Of a DNA stretch of 64,000 bases, positions 1 through 9,593 are shown in pieces. Position 1 is the stretch's first letter, and the number at the start of each line of letters is the position of its first letter. The DNA comes from Seminavis robusta. Taxonomy: Eukaryota > Bacillariophyta > Bacillariophyceae > Naviculales > Naviculaceae. A model generated the notes under the pieces. It was not told the DNA's origin. It did not search any database and saw nothing but the letters and a program-made list of their open reading frames with translations. Position numbers and translations under genes: made by a program. The stretch covers positions 86,138 to 150,137 of the forward strand of contig CAICTM010000051.1 in assembly GCA_903772945.1 (NCBI GenBank). The letters run 5' to 3'.

Positions 1-1075
1 CCAATCGACCCGACCCGATCGTGCAACTCAAGGCCCAGTCGATCGTCGATAGTCCTATCGTTATTGGCCTGGCTGCTAGCTACGGTACGAAGCAACATGG
101 CTGGGCCAAAACAAGCAACAATTTCTAATAAGGAGCGAGTGCTGCTCGAGCTTTGGTGACGAGTTATCAGGCTCACGCACGAACTGCTCACCAGTCAACC
201 AAAGGAGCGAGCATCATCCACCATTGGCTGAGCAAGTGCACGGTCACTGTGCACCCCGGCCAGCACAGTTCTGCATGTGACTGTACTAGCTAACGTGCAC
301 TGGCTATGTTAGCTAATGCTCGGCTCAGCCAGCCTTCGGGCCCGCCACATTTGCATGCGTGGCTCTCGGCTCATGTCCCTGCTGGCACCATGAGCTACCG
401 CCGTTCTCTCTGGGATGCCAATGGTGCACTTGTACTACTTCCGCTAATCTTGCCTCTTCCTCCTCCCTCCCGACTTCCCCTCTACTTCCTTCTTTTGCTC
501 ATCGCATCCCCCTTCCCTCCTCCCTGCTCTCCCAGCTAGCTAGTCTAATCCCCACCACTGATTCCCTGCCCTGCCACACTTTATTAGCCCCCCTAACATC
601 TAGCTAGCTATTGGACCCTGTCTCTTCATTCTGTGCAGTGTCGTTGCTTGTTGGTCAGGATCCTCTCTGAACGGGCGGTGCATGGACTTTCAATTCTCAA
701 AAGACGACAGCAGTTAGTTGTGAGTTCCAGGCCAAAAAAGCAATAAGCAATAAAGGGAGGATGCATCGAAGAGCTACCGGTATGGGATCGGGATGAAGCC
801 CGCCCTCCAGCAACATTCATGTATGCATCCATCCATCCACTCCATGTCTTTTGGTTTTGTTCATGGCTAGAGTACAGTAAGGTGCGACGGGGAAACGAAC
901 GAAAGCGAAAACGTATGATTGATTGGTGGTCTATGCATCCATCTTCTATGATCTCTTGCCCAACTAGCTATTATAGTAATATCAATGTATGTAGTCACTT
1001 TTCACAGCGTATCATACCATTCGAGTAGGCTCTTCACTTGCACCTTTAGAAAGAACATCCCACCCGGCCAACGCT
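1..1075. other. Intergenic region, no supported gene
   Basis: No open frame here looks like a protein; the short frames are low-complexity Pro/Ser/Leu translations of a C/T-rich tract (about 420-600). Short TAGC-type repeats are scattered through it. The C/T-rich tract vaguely resembles the dispersed repeat at 16205, 30048 and 39118, but I could not align it convincingly. Confidence 0.5.
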
Positions 1076-2519
1076 CTAAGCTGTCTTTCTTTTTTGTGTC
1101 TCTCGCTGCTTCCACTGCTGTCGGGTGGTGGTCATGAGGAGGAGCACAGCCCCAACGGCACAAACACCGGCGGCAGTAGTACCCCTAGTAGCCAGAATTG
1201 TTTGTTCCACCAGTGCCATGGGTCCCAACACCATCATGGTCAGAACCAACAGTACCAGTTGCATTGCCATGGTTTGTCGATGAACCCATTGGGCGAATTG
1301 GAATCCGACGGCCACAAATTTGGCATAACCGGTTGTGGGATCTCGGACCGTCAGGTACTGATGGCAAACGCCTTGCCAATCGGTATGATGACATGCCATT
1401 CGAATGGGTGCCATGTAAAAGACGTGAATAAACGTATGCCAGGACATGATGGGATAACGTTGTTGCAGTTCCATGGAGTCCGTGCCCAAGATGGAGACGT
1501 AAGTGGATGTCACAATTCCATTGACGACCAGTGTCCCATCGGGTGTCAGGGGCGCGTATTTGCCAAGTTGGTAGGTGGTTCCAATGTGGGTAATTTTCGT
1601 ACTGGTAGTGGTGGCATTGCTGTGGATTGTGGTTGCTGTTGTTGTGAGAAGAGAGTCTCCCACGGCCAGATTGCGAGCCGCCACGGGATGGGGTGTCCCC
1701 TTATCGACAAAGATCAAATGGTCTCTCGAAATGACCAAGGGCTTATCGGTATCCTCAGTTTCAATTTCGAGATATTCCATGGCCACATTCTCTTGGACAT
1801 GTGCCATGGCATAGATGGGTTGATACTTATCTCGACTGTTTGTTTGGACCCAATCGCCCACTTTTATATCCTTCATTTTGACAGGCGTGCCTTGGTGTTG
1901 CACACGCACTGTCATATCCCCCGAAAAACACTCTCCTCCTCCTCCCGTGGTAGTATCCGTAGCAGAGGGTGCCGTGGTGTCGCAACGAATGTCCATGGCA
2001 TTTTCGGCATTGGACGTACTAGTATCATCGGCCACGACCTGTATGTACGCACGGGCATCCGAGGCGGCCGTGGCTTCGCATGTTTCTGAATTGCTGCCAA
2101 TGGTTGCAGCATTCACATTGGCCGTACAGTCGTAGTCGGTACCTGCTGTCCCAAAGGCATCGGGAAGGGCGCCATAGCGAATGGCCAGAATCAAATTGAC
2201 CGTTTGAATGCTGGAAATGGTACAAGTTGTCTTGCTGCCCGATGCCGTGTCAATGTTCATCTGATAAAAGTTGAAACTAGGTTCTGTCTTGACCTAAAAT
2301 ATATAGATAGATATAGTAATAAGAGAAAAAAGAACACTTTGATGAGGGAGGTTCTGGATTCGATTCACCCATCTTGGCCGTTTCTTATAGCTTTTCTTGT
2401 TTCTTTCTTACTCTCACGAATTCATCCGTTCCACTCGTAATCTGAGTTACACCGAGAGAACCCAGAACAGACCCGACAGCGCATGCAAGCACAAGGCAGT
2501 GTGGTAAGAGGATCTTCAT
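1076..2519 (-). CDS. Secreted/membrane protein with Hint (hedgehog/intein) domain, two exons
   Basis: Two exons on the minus strand: 2519-2412 and 2293-1076, intron 2411-2294 (GTAAGA...TTTTAG, phase 0), giving about 441 aa. Exon 1 encodes a typical signal peptide (MKILLPHCLVLACAVGSVLG). A Cys-containing N-terminal region (about 37-140) matches nothing I recognise. A TTTGGGGEC linker leads into a Hint domain starting at Cys158 (ECFSGDMTVRVQ), with the KMKDIKVGDWVQ and VISRDHLIFV blocks and a histidine near residue 228. Hint domains carry out autocatalytic thiol chemistry that cleaves the protein before the first Cys; that residue is present. The C terminus has one or two hydrophobic segments (about 377-424) and a basic tail, suggesting membrane anchoring after the domain. 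Function of the released N-terminal part is unknown. The exon-1 assignment rests on splice consensus, phase and the signal peptide. Confidence 0.85.
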
Positions 2520-3026
2520 TGTCAACTCTGATTATACCTTTCTCAATAATTATCAAGTAAGTCTGCTGCCTTTCTCCAAAGATTGCTGTGAGAATGCAGA
2601 AACTAATAACTAAATAGTGAGAAAAGCGGAACCGAACAGACCTTCACTTTTTTGTCAGGATCGTGGATCCTGGACCGGACCACGGCTTTGCTAAAGGATG
2701 CTTGGGTAAACCTAAGGCTAAGGATAAATGTTAGTAGGAAGTACTCTTTTGCAATACCGCATCTACCAGCTTGTCAGAGCTGGTTGGCCGGACTGCGTGA
2801 TTGGCTTCCTCCTGGTGTCAACGCGTGACGTCATGATAATGGTTTGCAGAAGCATTTGTAAGGCAATGAAGATGTTTGAGCATACCGGTATCGTATGCCC
2901 AAACTCCATGAAGCTCAGGCGACGTCATTTTTTGTTTGCATTCCGAAACGCAACACCTCACTCATTCATCTCTTTCATTGGGCTCCATGCACCATCCGCC
3001 ATGGCACAACAGCATAAACAACCATC
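2520..3026. other. Intergenic / shared 5' region, short upstream ORF
   Basis: Divergent promoter region between the Hint gene (minus) and the carrier gene (plus). A short ATG frame (3001-3030, MAQQHKQPS) overlaps the carrier start out of frame and could act as a leaky upstream ORF. Nothing else is supported. Confidence 0.4.
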
Positions 3027-3887
3027 ATGATACCCATTCCCGAGGAGCATCACACAACACTCATCACACTCCGCAATACATCCTTGGCATGCCTACTCGG
3101 TGGACTCTTGTCGTATCCGTTTGATCAGTGGCACTATCAATGGCAACACAAGTCCGTGGCTGCCTATGCCGCCGACCATGATCGTCTCGAGTACCAAAAA
3201 TGGAAACAAAATACTCGCAAACAGCGATTCATGGTGCGGCCATTGATGCGATTGGTACTGCACGAAGTGTCCTTGGAAGGCGTCAATCAGGGCCATGCAC
3301 TATATGATGGCAACAACGACCAAACTACTAGTGTAATGATGATCCCACAAGAAGTATCGGCGGGGATTGTCTCGGGTGTCACCATGGCGCTCTTGTTGTG
3401 TCCATTCGAGACGCATCGGGCCATGGCACGCGCCGAGCAAGAAAAAGCTACATCGAAGTGGACGCAATTTCGACAAGCCACATTTGATACCGGTGGCATG
3501 ATGACCAGTACCACGCAACGACTCCAACGTGCGTACCAGGGGGTGGGAATGCTGGCACTCCGGGAAGTCGCCTTTAATGTCACGTTTTTTCCATTGGCGG
3601 CTTCCATTCGGACACAATTATTGCTATTACGGCAGGACCATCCGTATCCTAAAAGTAGCGCCGTCGTGGCGTCCAACGTCCTGGCAGGATCCGTCTGCAG
3701 TTTACTCGTGCTACCTCTGGATATCGCCCGGACGTATCTCTGGCATTCGGCCGAACGATGGAATCTGTGGAGTGGCACACGCATGGTCGCTCCTCCGCTG
3801 GTGTTGCTGACCAGAGGATGGACCGTACAGGCATTGGTGCTGGGACCGGCGTTTGGATTGGTGGCATCCATCTATGATATGACGTGA
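3027..3887 (+). CDS. Divergent mitochondrial carrier (SLC25-like) protein
   Basis: Single-exon 286-aa frame. It has the threefold carrier layout: PFDQWHYQ near residue 31, CPFETHRAMAR near 126 and LPLDIARTY near 230, corresponding to the P-x-[DE]-x-x-[KR] signatures at the end of odd-numbered helices, with hydrophobic helices between (GIVSGVTMALLL, VLAGSVCSLLVLPL). AYQGVGMLALREVAFNVTFF matches the usual loop/helix-4 pattern. About 290 aa is the normal family length. The signatures are degenerate (no canonical PxDxxKxRxQ), so the substrate cannot be inferred; the expected location is the mitochondrial inner membrane or another organelle membrane. The stop codon lies inside a TGACG pentamer repeat, so C-terminal length and 3' UTR may vary between alleles. 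Confidence 0.75.
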   Translation: MIPIPEEHHTTLITLRNTSLACLLGGLLSYPFDQWHYQWQHKSVAAYAADHDRLEYQKWKQNTRKQRFMVRPLMRLVLHEVSLEGVNQGHALYDGNNDQTTSVMMIPQEVSAGIVSGVTMALLLCPFETHRAMARAEQEKATSKWTQFRQATFDTGGMMTSTTQRLQRAYQGVGMLALREVAFNVTFFPLAASIRTQLLLLRQDHPYPKSSAVVASNVLAGSVCSLLVLPLDIARTYLWHSAERWNLWSGTRMVAPPLVLLTRGWTVQALVLGPAFGLVASIYDMT

Positions 3888-3943
3888 AGTGACGTGACGT
3901 GACGTGACGTGACATGACGTGACGTGACGTGACGTGACGTGAC
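3881..3943 (+). repeat. TGACG pentanucleotide microsatellite
   Basis: About twelve tandem copies of TGACG with a few substitutions (GTGAAGTGACG, GACATGACG). It begins at the last codons of the carrier gene and contains its TGA stop codon. Confidence 0.9.
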
Positions 3944-4124
3944 AGTTACAGTAGTTTGCCAGCTGGCTATACACCGAACAGAACTACGGGACACTTCAAC
4001 AAACCACAGTTTCTCGCAAAGTATAGTCTAGTTTAGTTGCCCTTTGTTGTTGGGCAGTTTCGACTCTCAAGCCTGGCCCTCGCCTACTAGCAAGCCAGGT
4101 AGATACTGTAGGCAGCCTTCCTCT

Positions 4125-6459
4125 TCAGGCCCCACCACAGGAGCAATCACAGCCGCACAGGAGATCAGTACACCCAAAGAACACCCCCATTGGTCCGTCA
4201 CATGAATGGGCAAAACCTGTTGGTATGACACAGGTTCCATTTACGTGGCAAAGGGACTCTGGGAAAGTTCCAGTCAACATTGGATTTCCATCCAACAATA
4301 ATGAGTGCAGTGTCTGTTGTAGAGATGATAGTTCCACAGGGACTGAGGCTGACAAGCTATTGTTCGCCAAGCTTATGATTCGCAGACTTGAAAGTTCACC
4401 AAATTCACTGGGGATCTGGCCGGAGAGTTGGTTGTGGTCCAGCAAAATATCGTGTAGGTCTGTCAGCATCCCAAGCTCTGTTGGGATGACTCCTGTTAGC
4501 AGATTTTTGGCAAGATCCAATGAGAGATCCAGATTCTTGAGGAGACCAAGTTCAGTTGGGACTGTGCCCGTGATGTGGTTTTCCCAAAATGAAAGCCGAA
4601 AAAGTGAACTGAGCAAGCCAATCTCACTAGGAATTGTCCCCACCAAGTCATTGCGATCGAAATGTAAATGCAGCTTGTTGGGATGAAAGCCTAGCTCACT
4701 TGGGATGGATCCAGATAGCCTGGCCCGCCCCAAAAAAATCCACTCCAATGGCTCTATCTGTCCAAGCTCTGTGGGAATAGTGCCTTCAAGTAGACACAAG
4801 TTAGAGAATAATTGTAAAATTTGGAGAATATAAGAGAAGCACTCAGCTTACCAGAGATGTCACTGTTGTCTATGGCCAACCATTTCAATTTTGAGAGCAT
4901 TCCCACCTCTGTCGAAATGGTTCCATGCATCTGTATATGGTCCATTAGAATCAAGTGCTCGATATTGGTCAGCTGCCACAACTCTGATGGAAGAGGGCCT
5001 TGATGATTGCCGTTGGTAAGCAGCAGGCCTCTGAGCTTGGCTAACAGACCAATCTCTGAAGGAATGCCACCTGGTGGCTGATCAAAAATGGCCAGCCCCT
5101 CCAAATCAGCAAGCTGCCCAATACGGCTGCCAAGACTGCCTTCAAGCTGGTTATACCCAAGAGACAGTGTTTGTAGGCTTGTCAGTATGTAGAGCTCTCC
5201 TGGAAGGTAGCCCACAAGATTGTTGTTATCCAACCAAAGATTTTGATACATGCCATCTTCATTGCAGTGTGTTGGTGGTGGCTCTGTGGATGGGGAAAAC
5301 CAAGACATGTATCCTTGATAAATAGAATCCATCAACGTCTTCTGAGCAAAGTCAGGTGCATTGTACCAATCACACTCATGTATGCTATGGTTGAGCCAGT
5401 TGGTATTATCCATCCAAGTGTCTCCACTGGTAGCATAGTAAAGTGATGCCAAAGCAAACTTTTGCTTTGATCGACCATCCGAGTAGAAGGGAAGATTGGG
5501 ATCTTCCAGCAACCATTCAAATGCCATAAACTGAGGTGACTCTGGGTCTTCCAACGCCAGCAGGGTCTCCTCTTCTAGCAACACCTTGATGGTTCCCTCC
5601 AGAGACATGGTTGGAGCTGCCGATGGAGTACTGGTTGGAACTGCAGTCATTGGAGCCACCTGGTCATCCTTCCATCTCAAAACCACGATGACCACGATTA
5701 CAATCACGACTGCCACCAATGTGATGGCTCCCAATAAAGGGGTGATCTTGAATTTCTTGTCCTGTTGCTCTCTTGTGGATTTTTGGCTCTCAAACTCTTG
5801 AGCTTGGGGAAGATCTTGAGGAAATGATTCATCCACCGGGTTTGCCGCAGCCAAGACACTGTTCCCAAGAGTGCGCTCCGGCAGTACTTCTTCGGATGGA
5901 AGATCGGAGTGGGTCTCAATCTCAGCTCCTGAATGTCCTGAAAGCATGCGGTACGTGGTGGCAGTTGTTGGCTGTTCAAAGCCACATGCCACAGAATAGG
6001 CACCAGGCGTACTAGCGGTTCTTCTAGCCACTTCTTCGTCACGAGTTAGGCTTGTCCGAGGCAGAGCATGGGGATTCTCTAAATCAAAGTCATCTGTGGA
6101 TGCTGCAACATTCATAGCCTGCCTTAACGGCGATTCTGCTTCCTGTCGTTCTGTTAAAACCCCCACAAGGAACATTTTGTCTTCTGGGTTCCTTGCACTC
6201 CTGCCTCAATCTTCTTGCTTTCCTGTTCTTTTGCTTCTTCTTTGGGTGAGGTGGTGCTAGCCACAGGAGGACCTCCTTGTGCCAGTGCATCTGCTCCTCC
6301 TCGTTCTGAAAATGATTCCATTTTCCGGAGCTCCTCCTCGGTAAACCCACGGATCCTGGCCTGGACAATGTCCAAAACATCAAAGCATTTGGATTTGTTG
6401 TTGGCTTCTCTAACAGATTCAATCTCATCACTGGTGGTAGTCCTTCCTGAAGACTTCAT
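4125..6459 (-). CDS. LRR membrane protein A (frameshift near the N terminus)
   Basis: Minus-strand gene of subfamily A/B/C. Exon 1 runs from ATG 6459 (MKSSGRTTTSDE) to 4852, intron 4851-4784 (GTAAGC...TGAAG, phase 1), exon 2 4783-4125. Compared with paralogue B, one C is missing at about 6187 (ACCC versus ACCCC before AGAAGAC), so the frame from 6459 ends at 6154. An in-frame Met at 6175 (MFLVGVLTERQ) opens an intact 660-aa protein. Domains: cytosolic tail with TPGAY and an AANPVDE box (the first Val of the family motif is changed), one membrane span (LLGAITLVAVVIVIVVIVVL), Ser/Thr/Pro stalk, NWLNHSIHECDW block, about ten LRRs of xxGxIPxELGxLxxL type, then CHVNGTC and the CTDLLCGCDCSCGG C terminus. 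No kinase. Either a start shift, a decaying copy or a sequencing error explains the frameshift. Confidence 0.8.
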
Positions 6460-6590
6460 GGTCAACAATCGATTAATTAATTTGTTGTGTGTCTCCTCGT
6501 ATATACTCCAGAGTCGGAGCTGCTTCTCTGGTAGCACACTCGTTGGTTGTGCTAACCCTAAATCAGATCTTCGCCATCCATGAGCCACTA
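6460..6590 (-). promoter_or_regulatory. Conserved 5' leader shared by LRR genes A and B
   Basis: About 90 bp immediately upstream of the A start codon is nearly identical to the block upstream of B (19335-19430), including AATCGATTAATTAATTTGTTG and CTCGTATATACTCCAGAG, and then the two diverge. It is open in frame in both genes, so it could be translated, but paralogue C begins at the downstream ATG and lacks it. I treat it as a conserved 5' UTR or core promoter duplicated with the genes. Confidence 0.4.
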
Positions 6591-7640
6591 GCTAGCTAGT
6601 GGCTGAGCGTAGGAATTTGGTCTCCCAGACCACGCTCCTTTTGGTTTCCCCCTCAGTTGCCCTCTGAAATCGATTGGCTCGCGTTTACTGTGTAAATTAG
6701 TGTACCCGCACTTCAGTTGCAGAATCAACGGTCATGTGTATCCTTAAGTAACAGGTTCTCTTTCGAAAGATTTAGATCAATTCGTGGAATAAAAGAACCG
6801 TTGAAGTTGCTAAGGTTAAGGATAAACTGATCGCACGGAGCGAAAGTCCATCATTGAAGGCGCAGCACTGACTCCTCCCCCTCATTGAATTCGTATGGTA
6901 AACAGAAGGTAAATCCAGGCTTGGCCGACAACAATGGTGAGTGCTTTATCCAATCGACCGATTGATCGATTCGATTCGAGGTGAGCCTATTATCAAGAGC
7001 GTTTGTTGAAGGTGCAGATTCGAAAGCCATCCCTCGTTTAATTTCTATGGACCGCGGGAAGGTAGTCAGATCTCGGCCGTCAACAGGTGAGTTGTTTTAA
7101 TTATTCGAATCGAATCGTCGCACCTCTGTTATCCAAGCCTCACTCAAGCCGGTCGTCTCCGGTGCAGAAGCGAAAGCCATCCCTCATTGAATCCTATGGA
7201 CGATGGGATGGCAGTCATTTCTCGGCCCATGACGGCCAAGTTGGTGCAATTTGAGAAGAAGCAAGGGCAAGTCGCTGGTTTTCTTCAGTTCAGCACAGAA
7301 AACAAAACTCATATCTATTTGTTAATTTCTCTGCTGCACTGCCGACGGCCGGCGAACTACCATTGTCGACGGTCGATCGCTCCGGATAAGAAGAGGAAGA
7401 GGCTGCCGTTACGGAGGAGGAGGCTATGTTAACTCCAGCCCTACCAACAGCCTGAACAGAGGAGCCTATCATCGTCGAGTCATTGAAAGGCAACAGCCAC
7501 CGGAAGAGGCAACAACACACAAGAGAGTGGATCCTGCTACCGGATTCATCCTTTCTTGTTATTTCCTACTGTTTTGGTAGTGATTCCTGTGTCGGTACCC
7601 ATTTTCCTGTATGCGCAAGTCAAGTACTGTTGCCACTAGC
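6591..7640. other. Gene-free region with degenerate repeats
   Basis: No protein-like frame. It holds the imperfect repeat described at 6880-7246 and a transition into the ~158-bp array beginning near 7643. Confidence 0.5.
6880..7246 (+). repeat. Degenerate ~150-bp repeat, about 2.5 copies
   Basis: Three blocks carry the same order of motifs: CTCATTGAAT/CTCGTTTAAT, then TATGGAC or TATGGTA, then a GG-rich stretch, CTCGGCC/CTTGGCC and a GGTGAG end, each preceded by GAAGGTGCAGATTCGAAAGCC or similar. The GAAAGCCATCCCTCATT core reappears in the central hairpin of the nearby MITE (8575-8677). Confidence 0.45.
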
Positions 7641-8125
7641 TATACGGCAGCTGGCTACAATGGCTGGATTGACAATATTCGGTTGTGCGTGTATTCGTCA
7701 TAAGGATCCAATGCGAGGTAACCGAGTGCCGCAAGCAAAGTCGAACCTGAGTGTGTTCGGTACTGTTGCCACTGTCACCGATCGATGAACTCTACGATAG
7801 CTGGCTACGATGGCTAGATTGACAATGTTCGGTTGTGCATGTATTCGTCATAAGGATCCAATGCAAAGTACCGGTAACGGAGTGTAGCCAGTAAAGCGGA
7901 ACCTGAGTGTGTTTGGTACTGTTGCCACTGTCACGGATCGATGTAACTCTACGGTAACTGGCTACAACGGCTGGATTGACAATGTTCGGTTGTGCATGTA
8001 ATCGTCATTAGGATCCAATGCAAAGTACCGGCAACAGAGTGTAGCCAGCAAAGCGGAACCTGAGTGTGTTCGTCGCCGATGTAACTGTACGGTAGCCGGC
8101 TACAATGTGCAAATGGCTGTATTAA

Positions 8126-9131
8126 GGCCGGTCTCTACCGGAGGGACTAAAGTAGCGACTAAAGGAATCCTTTAGGTGGTTGTTTAGTTCAAGATTTAGT
8201 CATTATCCTTTAGTAATGGTGGTGTCTACCAGCAGATGACTAAATCTCGGACTAAACAATTTAGTCAGTTCTTTAGTCATTTGGACCTGTCTACCGGTAC
8301 CCAGCACCCAGCACTAAACAAATGACTAAACGGAACACTACTCACTACTGGACTTAAAGGACTCAAAAAAGATTTAACAAAAGTGATCACTTGGTGGGCT
8401 ACAAATATTCTATCAGCATGGTGGATTTAAAGGACTCAAACAAAGACTTAGCAGAAGTGATTACTTTTTTGAGATAACAAGACTCAAAACACACCATTGC
8501 CATACACCTCTCCTCTGTCATTGGATCGTTGGATCGTTTGCACCTCTACTATCATTCAATCGTCTCAATTGACCAAGCCGACAGTCTTCCGTTGAGAATA
8601 GAAAGCCATCCCGCACTCCATAGTCTGTAATGAGGGATGGCTTTCTATTCTCAACGTCAACCGAAGACTGTCGGCTTGATAAAGTGCGATAGAGGTGCGG
8701 CCGATACCGGTACTCCTCTTCGATCGTTCGATCGTTCGATCATTTGCACCTCTACTATCGGCCGATACTCCTCTTCGATCTCTACTATCGGTTGCACCTC
8801 TACTATCGGCCGATACCCTACTCCTCTTCGATCGTTCGATCACACCTCTACTCTATCAGCTCTGTCGCGATGCTCTGATAGTGAGGCTGTGCAATGAGGC
8901 TGATTGAAGATTGATTCATTCTTAAAGAGTTCTTAAACAAGCTTTAGTCCTTACGCTCGCTCACGGACTAACCAGCCTCCCTTTAGTCGGTGAACCAACA
9001 TTTCGACTAAAGGCTTTAGTCCGTATGACGTTTAGTCGCTTGGGTAGACACCACCCCAAGAGACTAAACTATGGACTAAACTACAAAATATGGCTTAGTC
9101 GCTACTTTAGTCGCTCCAGTAGAGACCGGCC
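8126..9131. mobile_element. PIF/Harbinger-like MITE, 1006 bp
   Basis: Terminal inverted repeats of 37 bp with two mismatches: the left end reads GGCCGGTCTCTAC, then GACTAAAGTAGCGACTAA after a short gap, and the right end is its reverse complement. Degenerate inverted similarity continues inward (GGTGGTGTCTACC and many GACTAAA motifs). It is flanked by TAA on both sides (8123-8125, 9132-9134), a 3-bp target duplication as expected for PIF/Harbinger. There is no transposase frame, so it is non-autonomous. Removing element plus one TAA restores a continuous 158-bp repeat unit. The interior holds tandem CTCCTCTTCGATC and CACCTCTACTATCGG motifs and a long hairpin. Confidence 0.85.
8575..8677. repeat. 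Central hairpin of the MITE
   Basis: Left arm 8575-8612 and right arm 8634-8677 are reverse complements apart from a 6-bp insertion in the right arm (CGTCAACC versus CC); the loop is about 21 bp. The arms start AAGCCGACAGTCTTC and end GAAAGCCATCCC. It could form a long stem in RNA. Confidence 0.75.
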
Positions 9132-9593
9132 TAATAATATTCGGTTTTGTGCATGTATTCGTCATAAGGATCCAATGCGAGGTAACCGAGTGCAGCGAGC
9201 AAAGCGGAACCTGAGTGTGTTCGGTACTGTTGCCACTGTCACTGATCGATGAACTCTACGGTAACTGGCTACGATGGCTGGATTGACAATGTTCGGTTGT
9301 GCATGTATTCGTCAAAAGGATCCAATGCAAGGTACCGGTAACGGAGTGTAGCCAGTATAGCGGAACCTGAGTGTGTTCGGTACTGTTGCCACTGTCACAG
9401 ATCGATGTAACTCTCTGCCTACAGTAGGTACCATACCGGTAGCTGGCTATACAATGGCTGGATTGCATGTATTCGTCATATTATGGATCCAAGTAGCGAG
9501 CAAACTGAGGAAACAGGAGACCAACGCTGAAAAAAAGCCGAATCACAATATCCCAGGACTACTGCATGCTCGTAGCATGGGTGGTAGCAAAAC

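Larger units (their letters stand above)
7643..9500 (+). repeat. Tandem array of ~158-bp units, interrupted by a MITE
   Basis: About five and a half units. Each unit has GGCTGGATTGACAATGTTCGG, TGCATGTATTCGTCATAAGG, ATCCAATGC, an AGCGGAACCTGAGTGTGTTCGG block, TACTGTTGCCACTGTCAC and GATCGATG. Approximate copies: 7643-7797, 7798-7955, 7956-8092 (internal deletion), 8093-8125 plus 9132-9260 (split by the MITE), 9261-9440 and a partial copy 9441-9500. The units differ by substitutions and small indels, so the array is old. No coding frame persists between units. Confidence 0.8.

Noticed and set aside
1094-2089. 331-aa plus-strand frame over the Hint gene
   Set aside because: Antisense shadow; the Hint motifs are on the minus strand.
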